Origin: Candidatus Fonsibacter ubiquis
Lineage (GTDB): Bacteria; Pseudomonadota; Alphaproteobacteria; Pelagibacterales; Pelagibacteraceae
Direction of reading: 5' to 3'
Assembly (NCBI RefSeq): GCF_002688585.1
Contig: NZ_CP024034.1
Location: 301,501-365,500 of the forward strand
DNA: 64,000 bases
Part shown: in pieces, positions 11,041-19,104 of the stretch
Layout: every line of letters begins with the position of its first letter
Position numbering within the stretch: position 1 is the stretch's first letter
Program-made: the position numbers and the translations under genes
Notes under the pieces: generated by a model
What the model was told of the DNA's origin: nothing
Seen by the model: only the letters and a program-made list of their open reading frames with translations
Database searches by the model: none

Positions 11041-11668
11041 GTTTAAAAACGTTTGCTATTTTTTCATCAATGGTTGCATTAAATGAGAATGATCTTCGTT
11101 CATCACCCGATTGAAAAGGGTAAGCAGTGTGCATTAAGTAGTTTGGAAATAAGATCATATCACCAACTTTTGGCATATGATTATAAATACTTTTATTTAA
11201 AAAATTTCTTGATCCATGAATAAAATCAATTGTGCCATGGGTTTTTAAATTGTGTTTATGAGTTCTTTTATCTTCATTTAGAGATTTTGGAACTTTAAGA
11301 TAACCAACCCCAGATATATGACCATCGTGATAATGAATAGGATTGTATTCATTTTCAAATTGGCGAACGACCCAAACATTTTTAATGTTAAATTTAGTTA
11401 TTTTTTTATTTGTAGATTTTTCAACATAACTTTTCGTTGCTTTGTGTAAAAAATTTTTTAAATATTTATTAATAAATACTTTTGGAAGTTGTAATTCTTG
11501 ACTAACTTGTCCAACTAACTCTTTGCTATAATCAAATCTTTTTGAAAGATTTTGATTATCAACAATTTTATCGATTTCTTTATTTATTTTATTTATAAGA
11601 TTTTTTGGAATTTTTAATTTTGCAATTCTTGGACCAAAGGGAGCCAAGACATTTACATTATTAGTCAT
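11033..11668 (-). CDS. Putative 2OG-Fe(II) oxygenase family protein
   Basis: A 211-residue protein resembling the TIGR02466/PF13759 group of putative 2-oxoglutarate-dependent oxygenases. Likely metal and cosubstrate residues are the His pair in NPIHYHDGHISGVGYL (112 and 114), the distal His180 in LMHTAYPF, and Arg191/Arg192 in GDERRSFSFN. The region KVGDMILFPNYLMH is typical of the double-stranded beta-helix core. The substrate is unknown. It sits between hisI (one-base overlap) and DUF2237 (eight-base overlap). Confidence 0.78.
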   Translation of the reverse strand: MTNNVNVLAPFGPRIAKLKIPKNLINKINKEIDKIVDNQNLSKRFDYSKELVGQVSQELQLPKVFINKYLKNFLHKATKSYVEKSTNKKITKFNIKNVWVVRQFENEYNPIHYHDGHISGVGYLKVPKSLNEDKRTHKHNLKTHGTIDFIHGSRNFLNKSIYNHMPKVGDMILFPNYLMHTAYPFQSGDERRSFSFNATIDEKIANVFKHE

Positions 11669-12126
11669 TATAATTTTGTAGGATTAGGTTGTCCTTTATA
11701 GACTATATTTGGATTAAATTTTTTTCTTTTTTCTTTAAATTTTAATTTAATATTCTTTTTAGTTTTTGAAGGTATCGATCTATAAAAACAAGACCTATAA
11801 CCCACATGACAGCTTGCGCCTTGGCCAATATCAACTGAGATCCATACTGCATCTTGATCATCATCAATCCTAATATCTTTTACTTTTTGCACAAAGCCAC
11901 TGGTGGCTCCTTTGTGCCATAAAGCTTTTCTTGATCTGCTCCAGTAAAAAGCTTCGCCAGTTTCAATTGTCTTCTTTAATGCAAGTTTGTTCATAAATCC
12001 GTGCATAAGAACTTCTTTAGTTTTGTAATCTGTAGTGATCACTGGAATTAAGCCATCTTTGTTGAATTTAGGGCTTAAATACTTGCCTTCTTCCACTTGC
12101 TTAATTGAGGTTCTTTTTTTAAACAT
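11668..12126 (-). CDS. hisI: Phosphoribosyl-AMP cyclohydrolase
   Basis: Opens the adenine ring of PR-AMP in histidine biosynthesis. The 152-residue protein shows AFYWSRSRKALWHKGATSG, an acidic metal site DDDQDAVW (88-95) and the zinc cysteines C106 and C113 in GASCHVGYRSCFYR. It is the monofunctional form, without the HisE pyrophosphohydrolase domain. No other his genes are nearby, so it is separated from the rest of the pathway. It is divergent from folE across 71 bases. Confidence 0.96.
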   Translation of the reverse strand: MFKKRTSIKQVEEGKYLSPKFNKDGLIPVITTDYKTKEVLMHGFMNKLALKKTIETGEAFYWSRSRKALWHKGATSGFVQKVKDIRIDDDQDAVWISVDIGQGASCHVGYRSCFYRSIPSKTKKNIKLKFKEKRKKFNPNIVYKGQPNPTKL

Positions 12127-12197
12127 TTATGAGAAAATTAATTTGTTCTAAGCATTTAGTATATATTATAACTTAACAAAAAATATAATCACTTTTA

Positions 12198-12803
12198 ATG
12201 AACGTTACTGAATTAATAAAAAAGAAGTTAGAAAAAACTGTCACTAGAGAACAAGCGGAAGCTGCTATTAAAGTTTTACTTGCTTGGGCAGGGGAGAATC
12301 CAAAAAGAGAGGGTTTACTAGATACTCCAAAGCGGGTGATCAAAGCATTTGAAGAATATTTTTCAGGCTATTTAATCGACCCCTATAAAGATTTAGAAAA
12401 AACCTTTGGTGATGTTGAAGGATATGATGACATGGTGATCCAAAAAAATATTTCAATTTATAGTCACTGTGAACATCATATGGCACCTATCGTAGGTGTG
12501 GCTCATGTTGCTTATCTTCCCCATGAAAAAGTTGTAGGACTTAGTAAACTTGCAAGGGTAGTTGAGGCGTACTCGAGAAGATTACAAACCCAAGAGCGAT
12601 TAACTATGGAAATTGCAAATACAATATTTAAGGGTTTAAAAGCCCACGGGGCTGCTGTGAGTATTGATGCTGTTCATCACTGTATGACTTCTCGCGGAAT
12701 TAAAAAGCATGAGGCGACTACAGTTACTAATTATTTCACTGGAATCTTTAAAGAAAGTCATAATCTTCAAAATCGTTTCCTTCATTATATTGGTCAGAAA
12801 TAA
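12198..12803 (+). CDS. folE: GTP cyclohydrolase I
   Basis: Converts GTP to 7,8-dihydroneopterin triphosphate, the entry step to tetrahydrofolate. The 201-residue protein has zinc ligands C91 and H94 in SHCEHHMAPIVG and C162 in HHCMTSRG. LSKLARVVEAYSRRLQTQER forms the usual GTP-pocket helix. The folate link matters because a CADD-family gene, predicted to supply p-aminobenzoate, is 4.4 kb downstream. The next gene's ATG follows directly after the stop. Confidence 0.97.
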   Translation: MNVTELIKKKLEKTVTREQAEAAIKVLLAWAGENPKREGLLDTPKRVIKAFEEYFSGYLIDPYKDLEKTFGDVEGYDDMVIQKNISIYSHCEHHMAPIVGVAHVAYLPHEKVVGLSKLARVVEAYSRRLQTQERLTMEIANTIFKGLKAHGAAVSIDAVHHCMTSRGIKKHEATTVTNYFTGIFKESHNLQNRFLHYIGQK

Positions 12804-12971
12804 ATGTTAGATCAAGTCGTTGTTGATGCTGATATAGAATCTGTTTCTTGTAATGGTGGCGATGATGATGTGGGCCACCCGACCGTATATTATAATTTTG
12901 GAGAAAAATCTGAAGTTGTTTGTGGGTATTGTGGAAAAAAATTTTTAAAGAAAAAAAATAATCATGAGTAA
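12804..12971 (+). CDS. Zinc-finger (zf-CHCC, NDUFS6-like) small protein
   Basis: A 55-codon ORF beginning ATG immediately after the folE stop and overlapping acuI by eight bases (ATGAGTAA). The protein contains Cys16, His25, Cys40 and Cys43, with readable segments SCNGG, GHPTVYYNF and VVCGYCGKKF. This is the CHCC zinc-finger pattern (PF10276) of the mitochondrial complex I subunit NDUFS6 and its alphaproteobacterial homologues. It probably binds zinc and may accompany respiratory complex I, although no nuo genes are nearby. Confidence 0.85.
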   Translation: MLDQVVVDADIESVSCNGGDDDVGHPTVYYNFGEKSEVVCGYCGKKFLKKKNNHE

Positions 12972-13962
12972 TTTTAAAGCAATCGTTCTTAATAAAACAG
13001 GTGAACAATTTACACGTGAAGTAAAAAGTGTTGATAAAAGTTTTTTAATACACGGTGATGTTTTAGTTAAAGTAGATTATTCAGACTTTAATTATAAAGA
13101 TGGAATGATTTTAAAAAATGGCGGAAGTTTAGTTAAAGATTATCCCCACATTCCAGGAATAGATTTTGCAGGCACCGTTGAAGAAAGTAAAAGCGATAAA
13201 TTTAAAACCGGCGATAAAGTTATATTAACCGGCTGGCGAGTTGGTGAAATTTATTATGGGGGTTACTCTCAGTATGCAAAAGTTGATGCAAATTTTTTAG
13301 TCAAAGCTCCAAAAGAAATTTCAACAAAACATGCAATGGCAATTGGTACCGCAGGTTTTACCGCTTTATTATGTTCCTTTGCCGTTCAAGCAAGGGAGAC
13401 AATTCTTTTGGGTGAAAAAGTAAATGATGTCCTTGTAACTGGTGCAACAGGTGGAGTTGGAAGTGTGGCGGTGATGATTTTATCTAAGATGGGTTACAAA
13501 GTTCATGCCCTTACAGGAAAAAAAGATAAAACTGATTTTTTAAAAAAACTTGGCGCTAGCGCTGTTTTAGATCGATCGGAATTAGAAGGGGAAACAAGGC
13601 CATTAGATAAAGGCCTTTTTGACTGTGTTGTGGATACGGTTGGTGGAAAAGTTTTAGCTAAAGCTTTAACGCATACTAAGCCCACAGGAATTGTTGCTGC
13701 CTGCGGACTTACCAATAGTTTTAAATTAGAGACAACTGTTATGCCTTTTATTATTCGAGGCGTTAAATTATGGGGAATTAATTCAGTGGATACTCCAATG
13801 AAAAGAAGAGAATTTGTGTGGTCGCAAGCTGCAAATTTAATAGATATGAAAAAGTTAGATGAAATTACTCAAATCTGGAGTTTATCAAAGTTGATTGATT
13901 CATATGATAAAATATTAAAAGGAGAAGTTGCAGGTCGAGTAGTCATCGATGTAAATCAATAA
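12964..13962 (+). CDS. acuI: Acrylyl-CoA reductase (AcuI/YhdH family)
   Basis: Medium-chain dehydrogenase/reductase of the YhdH/AcuI group, which reduces acryloyl-CoA to propionyl-CoA with NADPH. The hallmark DYSDFNYKDGM is near residues 39-49 and the nucleotide-binding GATGGVGSVA at 160-169; length 332 is typical. In marine bacteria AcuI detoxifies acryloyl-CoA from DMSP breakdown or from 3-hydroxypropionate. The methylcitrate genes prpC-prpB later in the window could take up the propionyl-CoA made. No DMSP lyase gene is visible here. Annotation as a general quinone oxidoreductase is the alternative. Confidence 0.88.
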   Translation: MSNFKAIVLNKTGEQFTREVKSVDKSFLIHGDVLVKVDYSDFNYKDGMILKNGGSLVKDYPHIPGIDFAGTVEESKSDKFKTGDKVILTGWRVGEIYYGGYSQYAKVDANFLVKAPKEISTKHAMAIGTAGFTALLCSFAVQARETILLGEKVNDVLVTGATGGVGSVAVMILSKMGYKVHALTGKKDKTDFLKKLGASAVLDRSELEGETRPLDKGLFDCVVDTVGGKVLAKALTHTKPTGIVAACGLTNSFKLETTVMPFIIRGVKLWGINSVDTPMKRREFVWSQAANLIDMKKLDEITQIWSLSKLIDSYDKILKGEVAGRVVIDVNQ

Positions 13963-13964
13963 TT

Positions 13965-14855
13965 ATGGATTGGGATAAACTTAAAATTTTTCATGTAGTT
14001 GCCCAGGCCGGAAGTTTTACTGAAGCATCAGGAACTTTAAATTTAAGTCAATCTGCCATAAGTCGTCAAATTCAATCTTTAGAGCAAACGTTAAAAACAT
14101 CATTATTTGAAAGACATGCAAGAGGTCTTTCTTTAACTGAAGATGGTGAAACTTTATTTAAAACAGCAAATGAAGTCATCGTGCATTTAAAAGATGTTGA
14201 GACGTCTTTAATGGAGAAAAAAAATAAACCATCAGGAAAGTTAATCGTTACAACCGTTGTTGGCTTTGGAAGTATCTGGTTAACACCTAGAATTAAAGAG
14301 TTTATGGATAAGTATCCTGAAATGGAAGTTGAAGTGATTGTAACAGATAAAGAATTAGATTTAAGCACACGTGAGGCTGATGTTGCGGTTTGGATGAGAC
14401 AACCCACTCAGTTAAGCTACATTCAAAAAAAATTAATCGATATAAATTATCACATTTACGGATCGCCAAAATATTTGGAAGAAAATGGTTATCCAAATAA
14501 TGTTAAAGATTTAGATAAACATAAATTTATTGTTTACGGTAAAGGAACTCCATCTCCGTTATCACAGACGGATTGGATTTTAAAAGTTGGTAAAAAAGAT
14601 TCATCAAAAAGAAAACCTGTAATGCGAGTGAATAATATTTATTCTTTATTGCTTGCTGTTGAAAGCGGAGTAGGTTTAGCAGCGCTGCCTGATTATATGG
14701 TTCAAGAGAAAAGTACACTTATAAAAGTTTTACCAAATGTGGATGGCCCAAAATATGAAGCACATTTCGTCTATCCTCAATCATTAAAAAATGTAGCACG
14801 TGTTAAAAGTTTTAGAGACTTTATCTTTGATAAAGTAAATGAGTGGCGTTTTTAA
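13965..14855 (+). CDS. LysR family transcriptional regulator
   Basis: A 296-residue regulator. The N-terminal winged helix-turn-helix reads LKIFHVVAQAGSFTEASGTL then LSQSAISRQIQSLEQTL, and a substrate-binding (PBP2) effector domain follows from about residue 90. Two bases separate it from the acuI stop, so it is likely cotranscribed with acuI rather than divergent from its target. The ligand is unknown. Control of acuI or of the downstream LysE-type exporter is possible. Confidence 0.9.
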   Translation: MDWDKLKIFHVVAQAGSFTEASGTLNLSQSAISRQIQSLEQTLKTSLFERHARGLSLTEDGETLFKTANEVIVHLKDVETSLMEKKNKPSGKLIVTTVVGFGSIWLTPRIKEFMDKYPEMEVEVIVTDKELDLSTREADVAVWMRQPTQLSYIQKKLIDINYHIYGSPKYLEENGYPNNVKDLDKHKFIVYGKGTPSPLSQTDWILKVGKKDSSKRKPVMRVNNIYSLLLAVESGVGLAALPDYMVQEKSTLIKVLPNVDGPKYEAHFVYPQSLKNVARVKSFRDFIFDKVNEWRF

Positions 14856-14879
14856 TTTTAAAATTTTTAATTTAAATAA

Positions 14880-15500
14880 ATGTTAACTTTTCTTATTGGA
14901 GTTTTATCAGGATTTTGTCTTGCTTTGCCTGTTGGTGTCGTTGCATTGATGTGTATAAATAAAACATTACAATTTGGATTTAAATCTGGACTTGCTGTTG
15001 GCTTAGGTGCAGCTTTTGCAGATGCATTTTATGCACTCATTGCAATTTACAGCTTAACGACTATTTCAAATATCTTTCTGCAAAATCAAGAGATTATGAG
15101 AATTATTGGTGGTCTTTGCTTAATCTTTATATCAATTCGAATGATATTTAGTGGTCCAGTTGTTATTGAAACAAAAGAAGTTTCCTACAGTAAATGGCCA
15201 CAGGATATTATTTCAGGATTTGTTATCACGCTTAGCAATCCTTTAACTTATATTGGTTTTATAGCCTTATTATCTTATATGCATTTAGTATTTAGAAATT
15301 TTAACTCACAATTAGTTTTAAATTTTTCTCTGGGTGCCTTGGTGGGTTCGTTAATTTGGTGGTTAATTTTAATTGAGTTTGCAAGATTCTTAAAAAATAA
15401 AGTAAATTCTACTTTTATAAAACGATCTAATATTATTTCAGGATTTGTAATCTTGGGTTTTGGTGTACTTGTAATTTTATCAACCCTTGGTAATAATTAA
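14880..15500 (+). CDS. LysE family translocator
   Basis: A 206-residue inner-membrane protein with about six helices and the LysE/RhtB N-terminal pattern (LIGVLSGFCLALPVGVVALM, then GFKSGLAVGLGAAFADAFYA). Family members export amino acids or related small molecules. It is 24 bases after the LysR regulator, and regulators beside such exporters are common, but the cargo cannot be inferred. Confidence 0.85.
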   Translation: MLTFLIGVLSGFCLALPVGVVALMCINKTLQFGFKSGLAVGLGAAFADAFYALIAIYSLTTISNIFLQNQEIMRIIGGLCLIFISIRMIFSGPVVIETKEVSYSKWPQDIISGFVITLSNPLTYIGFIALLSYMHLVFRNFNSQLVLNFSLGALVGSLIWWLILIEFARFLKNKVNSTFIKRSNIISGFVILGFGVLVILSTLGNN

Positions 15501-15503
15501 TTT

Positions 15504-16610
15504 ATGGGTTTTTTAAATATTATTATCCCTTTTATCATTTTAATTTCTATCGTGGTATTCGTCCATGAGTATGGCCATTATTATTATGCTAGAAAATATG
15601 GTGTTAAAGTAACAGATTTTTCAATTGGTTTTGGAAAAGAATTATTTGGTTGGACAGACAAACATGGAACACGTTGGAAATTATGTTTAATTCCCCTAGG
15701 TGGTTATGTAAAATTTTTTGGAGACGTTAATCCAGCTAGTCAGCCTGACCAATTATCTAAGTTTTCCGATGAAGAAAAAACTTACTTACTTTCAACTAAA
15801 AAATTATATCAACGAGCAATCATTGTATCTGCAGGACCAATTGCCAATTTCATTTTAGCGTTAGTAATTTTTGCATGTGTATATATGTTTTTTGGTAAAG
15901 ATTTTTCCGTTCCAGTAATTCAAGATGTAAAAGTAGACAGCCCTGCTTATAAAGCTGGTTTAAAAAAAGGCGACCAAATTACCTCTATTAATGATAAGAC
16001 TATTAATAGTATTACAGAAGTTTCCCAATCAATTTCTTTATCTGATACTAATTTAATTAAAATTACAGTCTTGCGAGATAAAAAAGAATTCGATTTTCAA
16101 ATTCAAGCAATTGTTCAAGAAGGAAAAGATAATTTAGGAAATAATATCAATCGTAAAATGATTGGTATTCAAATTGTTCCATTAAATAATGAAATCAATA
16201 GACAAAGATTAGGACCTTCAAAGGCTATTTACCACTCTTTGAAAGAAATTTGGTTTACTATCTCAACAACCATGAGCTATATCGGTAAAATGATTGTTGG
16301 TACTGAAAAAGCTGACCAACTTGGTGGACCAATTAAAATTGCACAAATCTCCGGACAAGTTGCTGAACTTGGAATTATTCCTTTCTTATCCATCATGGCT
16401 TACATTTCCATCAGCTTGGGGTTAATTAATCTATTTCCAATTCCATTATTAGATGGAGGTCATTTATTATTTTACTTTTATGAGTTTGTTAGAGGCAAAC
16501 CCTTAAGTGAAAAAATGCAAACTTACTTCTTTAAATTCGGTTTATTTGTACTTTTAACTTTAATGTTTTTTTCCACTTATAATGACCTTAAAGGTCTGGG
16601 TCTTTTTTAA
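15504..16610 (+). CDS. rseP: RseP-type site-2 intramembrane metalloprotease
   Basis: M50-family regulated intramembrane protease, 368 residues. HEYGH (zinc-binding HExxH) is at residues 21-25 inside the first helix and the second-site motif PLLDGG ends at 319. A single PDZ domain lies at about 125-200 (DSPAYKAGLKKGDQITSIND). In E. coli the homologue cleaves anti-sigma factor RseA. Alphaproteobacterial rseP usually sits between dxr and bamA; here it follows the LysE gene instead, so it has been relocated. It is followed by a 148-base intergenic region before hup. Confidence 0.93.
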   Translation: MGFLNIIIPFIILISIVVFVHEYGHYYYARKYGVKVTDFSIGFGKELFGWTDKHGTRWKLCLIPLGGYVKFFGDVNPASQPDQLSKFSDEEKTYLLSTKKLYQRAIIVSAGPIANFILALVIFACVYMFFGKDFSVPVIQDVKVDSPAYKAGLKKGDQITSINDKTINSITEVSQSISLSDTNLIKITVLRDKKEFDFQIQAIVQEGKDNLGNNINRKMIGIQIVPLNNEINRQRLGPSKAIYHSLKEIWFTISTTMSYIGKMIVGTEKADQLGGPIKIAQISGQVAELGIIPFLSIMAYISISLGLINLFPIPLLDGGHLLFYFYEFVRGKPLSEKMQTYFFKFGLFVLLTLMFFSTYNDLKGLGLF

Positions 16611-16619
16611 AAAGTCATA

Positions 16620-16634
16620 TAAAACAGCGTTTTA
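16620..16634 (+). other. Short hairpin after rseP
   Basis: TAAAAC and GTTTTA (six bases each) flank AGC ten bases after the rseP stop. The stem is AT-rich and has no good T-run, so terminator function is weakly supported. Confidence 0.3.
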
Positions 16635-16656
16635 ACCCAAAAGCCTTAAAAATCAT

Positions 16657-16705
16657 ATCAACATGTAGTGTTCGAAAAATAAGCAAATACTACATTTATG
16701 TTGAT
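16657..16705 (+). promoter_or_regulatory. Interrupted inverted repeat upstream of the HU gene
   Basis: ATCAACATGTAGT (16657-16669) is matched by ACTACAT (16689-16695) and GTTGAT (16700-16705). The 13 complementary positions are interrupted only by a four-base bulge (TTAT) on the right arm. The loop is about 19 bases. It lies 53 bases before the HU start. It could be an mRNA leader hairpin, a protein-binding dyad, or a terminator for rseP; no T-run follows directly, which argues against the last. Confidence 0.45.
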
Positions 16706-16758
16706 TTCCTAGGTTTTTTAAACATTATTTAAATATTAACGAATCAAAAGGGTTAAAA

Positions 16759-17034
16759 ATGAACAAAAAACAATTAGTGGCTAAAATAGCTACTGCTTGC
16801 AATATGGGCAAAAGTGATGCCGAAAAAACCTTTGATAAAATACAAGATATCATTCTTGACTCACTGAAGAATGATGAAACTGTAAAAATCGCAGGTTTTG
16901 GTACGTATAAAGTTGCAAAAAGAAAAGCTAGAACTGGAAGAAATCCAAGAACAGGAGAAAGTATCCAAATCGCAGCTTCTCAAAAAGTTAAGTTTTTGCC
17001 AGCAAAAGCTTTAAAGGAGATGTTCAATAAGTAA
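16759..17034 (+). CDS. hup: HU family DNA-binding protein
   Basis: Nucleoid-associated histone-like protein, 91 residues, binding and bending DNA as a dimer. It opens MNKKQLVAKIATA and carries the HU signature GFGTYKVAKRKARTGRNPRTGE with the DNA-binding arm and the conserved Arg-Asn-Pro tip. It could be HU or the closely related IHF; the sequence fits HU better. It stands alone between an upstream dyad and a strong downstream hairpin, so it is probably monocistronic. Confidence 0.95.
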   Translation: MNKKQLVAKIATACNMGKSDAEKTFDKIQDIILDSLKNDETVKIAGFGTYKVAKRKARTGRNPRTGESIQIAASQKVKFLPAKALKEMFNK

Positions 17035-17042
17035 TTCTGTTT

Positions 17043-17076
17043 TTAATAACTCAGCCATCACCGGCTGAGTTATTAA
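17043..17076 (+). terminator. Hairpin terminator after HU
   Basis: Fourteen-base perfect inverted repeat TTAATAACTCAGCC / GGCTGAGTTATTAA with a six-base loop ATCACC, beginning nine bases after the HU stop. The G+C core stands out in this AT-rich sequence. The following T-run is weak, but position and symmetry support a terminator. Confidence 0.75.
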
Positions 17077-17198
17077 ATTAAATTCTCCTTATATTTTTCA
17101 ATTAATTTAGTCTTTTTTTTAAATTTTTTTTCAACCTTAACTTGTTTGTATATAAATTTAATTAATTTATAACTTAAATAAACAATTTGGAGAAAAAC

Positions 17199-17870
17199 AT
17201 GTTTTCTAAAGAACTAAATGCAAAATTAGATGAATTTCATCTTCTAAAACATCCATTCTATCAAGCATGGAATGAAGGTAAATTATCAAGAGAAATTATT
17301 AAAGATTACGCTGAGCAATATTATCATCACGTAAAAGCATTTCCTCGCTACATTAGTGCAACTCACTCAATTTGCGAAAACATTGCTGATAGAAAAATTC
17401 TATTAGAAAATTTAAATGATGAGGAAGATAAAAATAACGATCACCCTAAACTATGGAAACAATTTGCGGTAGCTTTAGGAGCTGATGAAAATGAAATCGA
17501 AAAAGTAAAATTAGAAAAATTCACATCTGAGATGATTGATAATTTCTTTAAACAAGGAAGATCAACATATGCTGAAGGACTTGCTTCTTTATACACTTAT
17601 GAAAGGCAAATTCCTGAGATCGCCGATGTTAAGATTGAAGGTCTTAAAAAATTTTACGGTGTAAATTCAGAATCTGGACTTGCATTTTTTGAAACTCATA
17701 AAAAAGCTGATGTTTATCATAGACAAGAGTGCGAAGTGTTACTTGATAATCTTTCTAAAGAAGATCAAGCAAAAGCTGAGAAAGCAGCTCTTTCAACTGC
17801 AAAATATCTCTGGAATTTTCTTTCAGGCGTAGCTCAAAAACATAATCTAAACGTTCAAGCAGCGGCCTAA
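17199..17870 (+). CDS. CADD family protein, predicted self-sacrificing p-aminobenzoate synthase
   Basis: Heme-oxygenase-fold diiron protein, 223 residues from the ATG at 17199, preceded by GGAG; an in-frame TTG at 17187 is a less likely start. It matches the CADD folate-related family. Ligands known from Chlamydia trachomatis CADD are all present at the same spacing: E75, H82, E135, H167, D171 and H174. So are the sacrificed tyrosine (Tyr21 in KHPFYQAW) and the lysine proposed as amino donor (Lys145 in ADVKIEGL). In Chlamydia, CADD makes p-aminobenzoate from its own residues, bypassing PabABC. It is flanked by hairpins and is probably its own transcript. A TenA/PqqC-like function is the less likely alternative. 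Confidence 0.88.
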   Translation: MFSKELNAKLDEFHLLKHPFYQAWNEGKLSREIIKDYAEQYYHHVKAFPRYISATHSICENIADRKILLENLNDEEDKNNDHPKLWKQFAVALGADENEIEKVKLEKFTSEMIDNFFKQGRSTYAEGLASLYTYERQIPEIADVKIEGLKKFYGVNSESGLAFFETHKKADVYHRQECEVLLDNLSKEDQAKAEKAALSTAKYLWNFLSGVAQKHNLNVQAAA

Positions 17871-17883
17871 TTAAGTTTTTTTT

Positions 17884-17920
17884 AAATATCCTGTGGCAAA
17901 TTAAGCCACAGGATATTTTT
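17884..17920 (+). terminator. Rho-independent terminator after the CADD gene
   Basis: Fourteen-base perfect stem AAATATCCTGTGGC / GCCACAGGATATTT with a seven-base loop, running into TTTTT at the 3' side. It starts 14 bases after the CADD stop and separates it from the serCAB operon. The clearest intrinsic terminator in the window. Confidence 0.9.
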
Positions 17921-17943
17921 GCATTTAGTTTAAAATATTAATT

Positions 17944-19104
17944 ATGACAGTCGAAAGACCCAATTCAAAACCCGATAGAGCTTTTTTTTCATCAGGTCCT
18001 TGCGCAAAAAGACCTGGTTGGTCAATTTCTAATATCCCAACATTTACATTAGGTAGATCGCATCGATCAAAAATTGCAAAAGAGAAATTAAAAGAATTAA
18101 TTACTTCATCAAAATCATTATTAAAACTTCCAAGCGATTATAAAGTTGGAATAGTTGCCGGTTCAGATACGGGTGCGATTGAAATGGCAATGTGGAGTTT
18201 GCTTGGAGCAACGGGAGTTGATGTTTTAGGATGGGAAAATTTTGGTAATGATTGGGTTAAAGATGCAGTCAGCCAACTAAAAATAAAAAATTTAAATGTG
18301 CATAAAGCAGATTATGGAAAGCTACCTGATTTAACAAAAGTCGATTTTAATAATGATGTTATATTTACATGGAATGGAACAAGTTCTGGAGTGTGTCTAC
18401 CTGATGCAAATTGGATAAAAGAAGACCGAAAGGGCCTTACACTATGTGATGCAACATCATCCGTTTTTGCAATGCCAATGGATTGGACAAAATTAGACGT
18501 AATTACCTGGTCATGGCAGAAGGTGTTAGGAGGCGAGGCTGCCCATGGAATGATTGCATTATCCCCTAAAGCTTTAGAGAGATTAAAAACCTATCAACCT
18601 AGTTGGCCAATTCCTAAAATATTTAGACTTGCTGAGGATAAAAAAATATTAGAGGGAGTTTTTGAAGGCGAGACAATCAATACTCCATCAATGCTTTGCG
18701 TTGAAGACTGTATAGATGCATTATTATGGATTGAGTCTATCGGTGGATCTGAAGGAGCAATAAAAAGATCGAAGAAAAATTTAGAAGAAGTTAAGTTTTT
18801 TGTTAAAGAAAATAAAGATTGGATTGATTTTTTAGCAGAGAAAGAAAATACAATTTCATCAACCAGTATTTGTTTAAAGATTACTGATCCAAAATTTAAA
18901 AAATTAAGCAAAGATGAACAGGCTGCAAAATTAAAGACTATTAATCAAATATTAGAGAAAGAAAATATTGCTTATGATATAAATTCTTATAGAACTGCAC
19001 CTGCAGGCTTTAGAATCTGGGGTGGTGCAACGGTTGAGTCTACTGACATTGAAAAATTACTTCCTTGGATCAAGTGGGCTTATTTGACAAATTTAAATGT
19101 ATAA
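17944..19104 (+). CDS. serC: Phosphoserine aminotransferase
   Basis: PLP enzyme that makes 3-phosphoserine from 3-phosphohydroxypyruvate and glutamate. At 386 residues it is the alphaproteobacterial/methanogen-type SerC with the N-terminal PDRAFFSSGPCAKRPGW motif. The PLP lysine is Lys193 in TWSWQKVLGGEAAHGM. It opens the serC-serA-serB operon; its stop overlaps the serA start by eight bases (ATGTATAA). Upstream is the CADD terminator, so an operon promoter should lie in the short AT-rich gap. Confidence 0.95.
   Translation: MTVERPNSKPDRAFFSSGPCAKRPGWSISNIPTFTLGRSHRSKIAKEKLKELITSSKSLLKLPSDYKVGIVAGSDTGAIEMAMWSLLGATGVDVLGWENFGNDWVKDAVSQLKIKNLNVHKADYGKLPDLTKVDFNNDVIFTWNGTSSGVCLPDANWIKEDRKGLTLCDATSSVFAMPMDWTKLDVITWSWQKVLGGEAAHGMIALSPKALERLKTYQPSWPIPKIFRLAEDKKILEGVFEGETINTPSMLCVEDCIDALLWIESIGGSEGAIKRSKKNLEEVKFFVKENKDWIDFLAEKENTISSTSICLKITDPKFKKLSKDEQAAKLKTINQILEKENIAYDINSYRTAPAGFRIWGGATVESTDIEKLLPWIKWAYLTNLNV

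Noticed and set aside
12748-13008. 86-residue minus-strand ORF over folE end and acuI start
   Set aside because: It is antisense to the recognisable zf-CHCC gene, which has conserved Cys and His and overlapping operon junctions.
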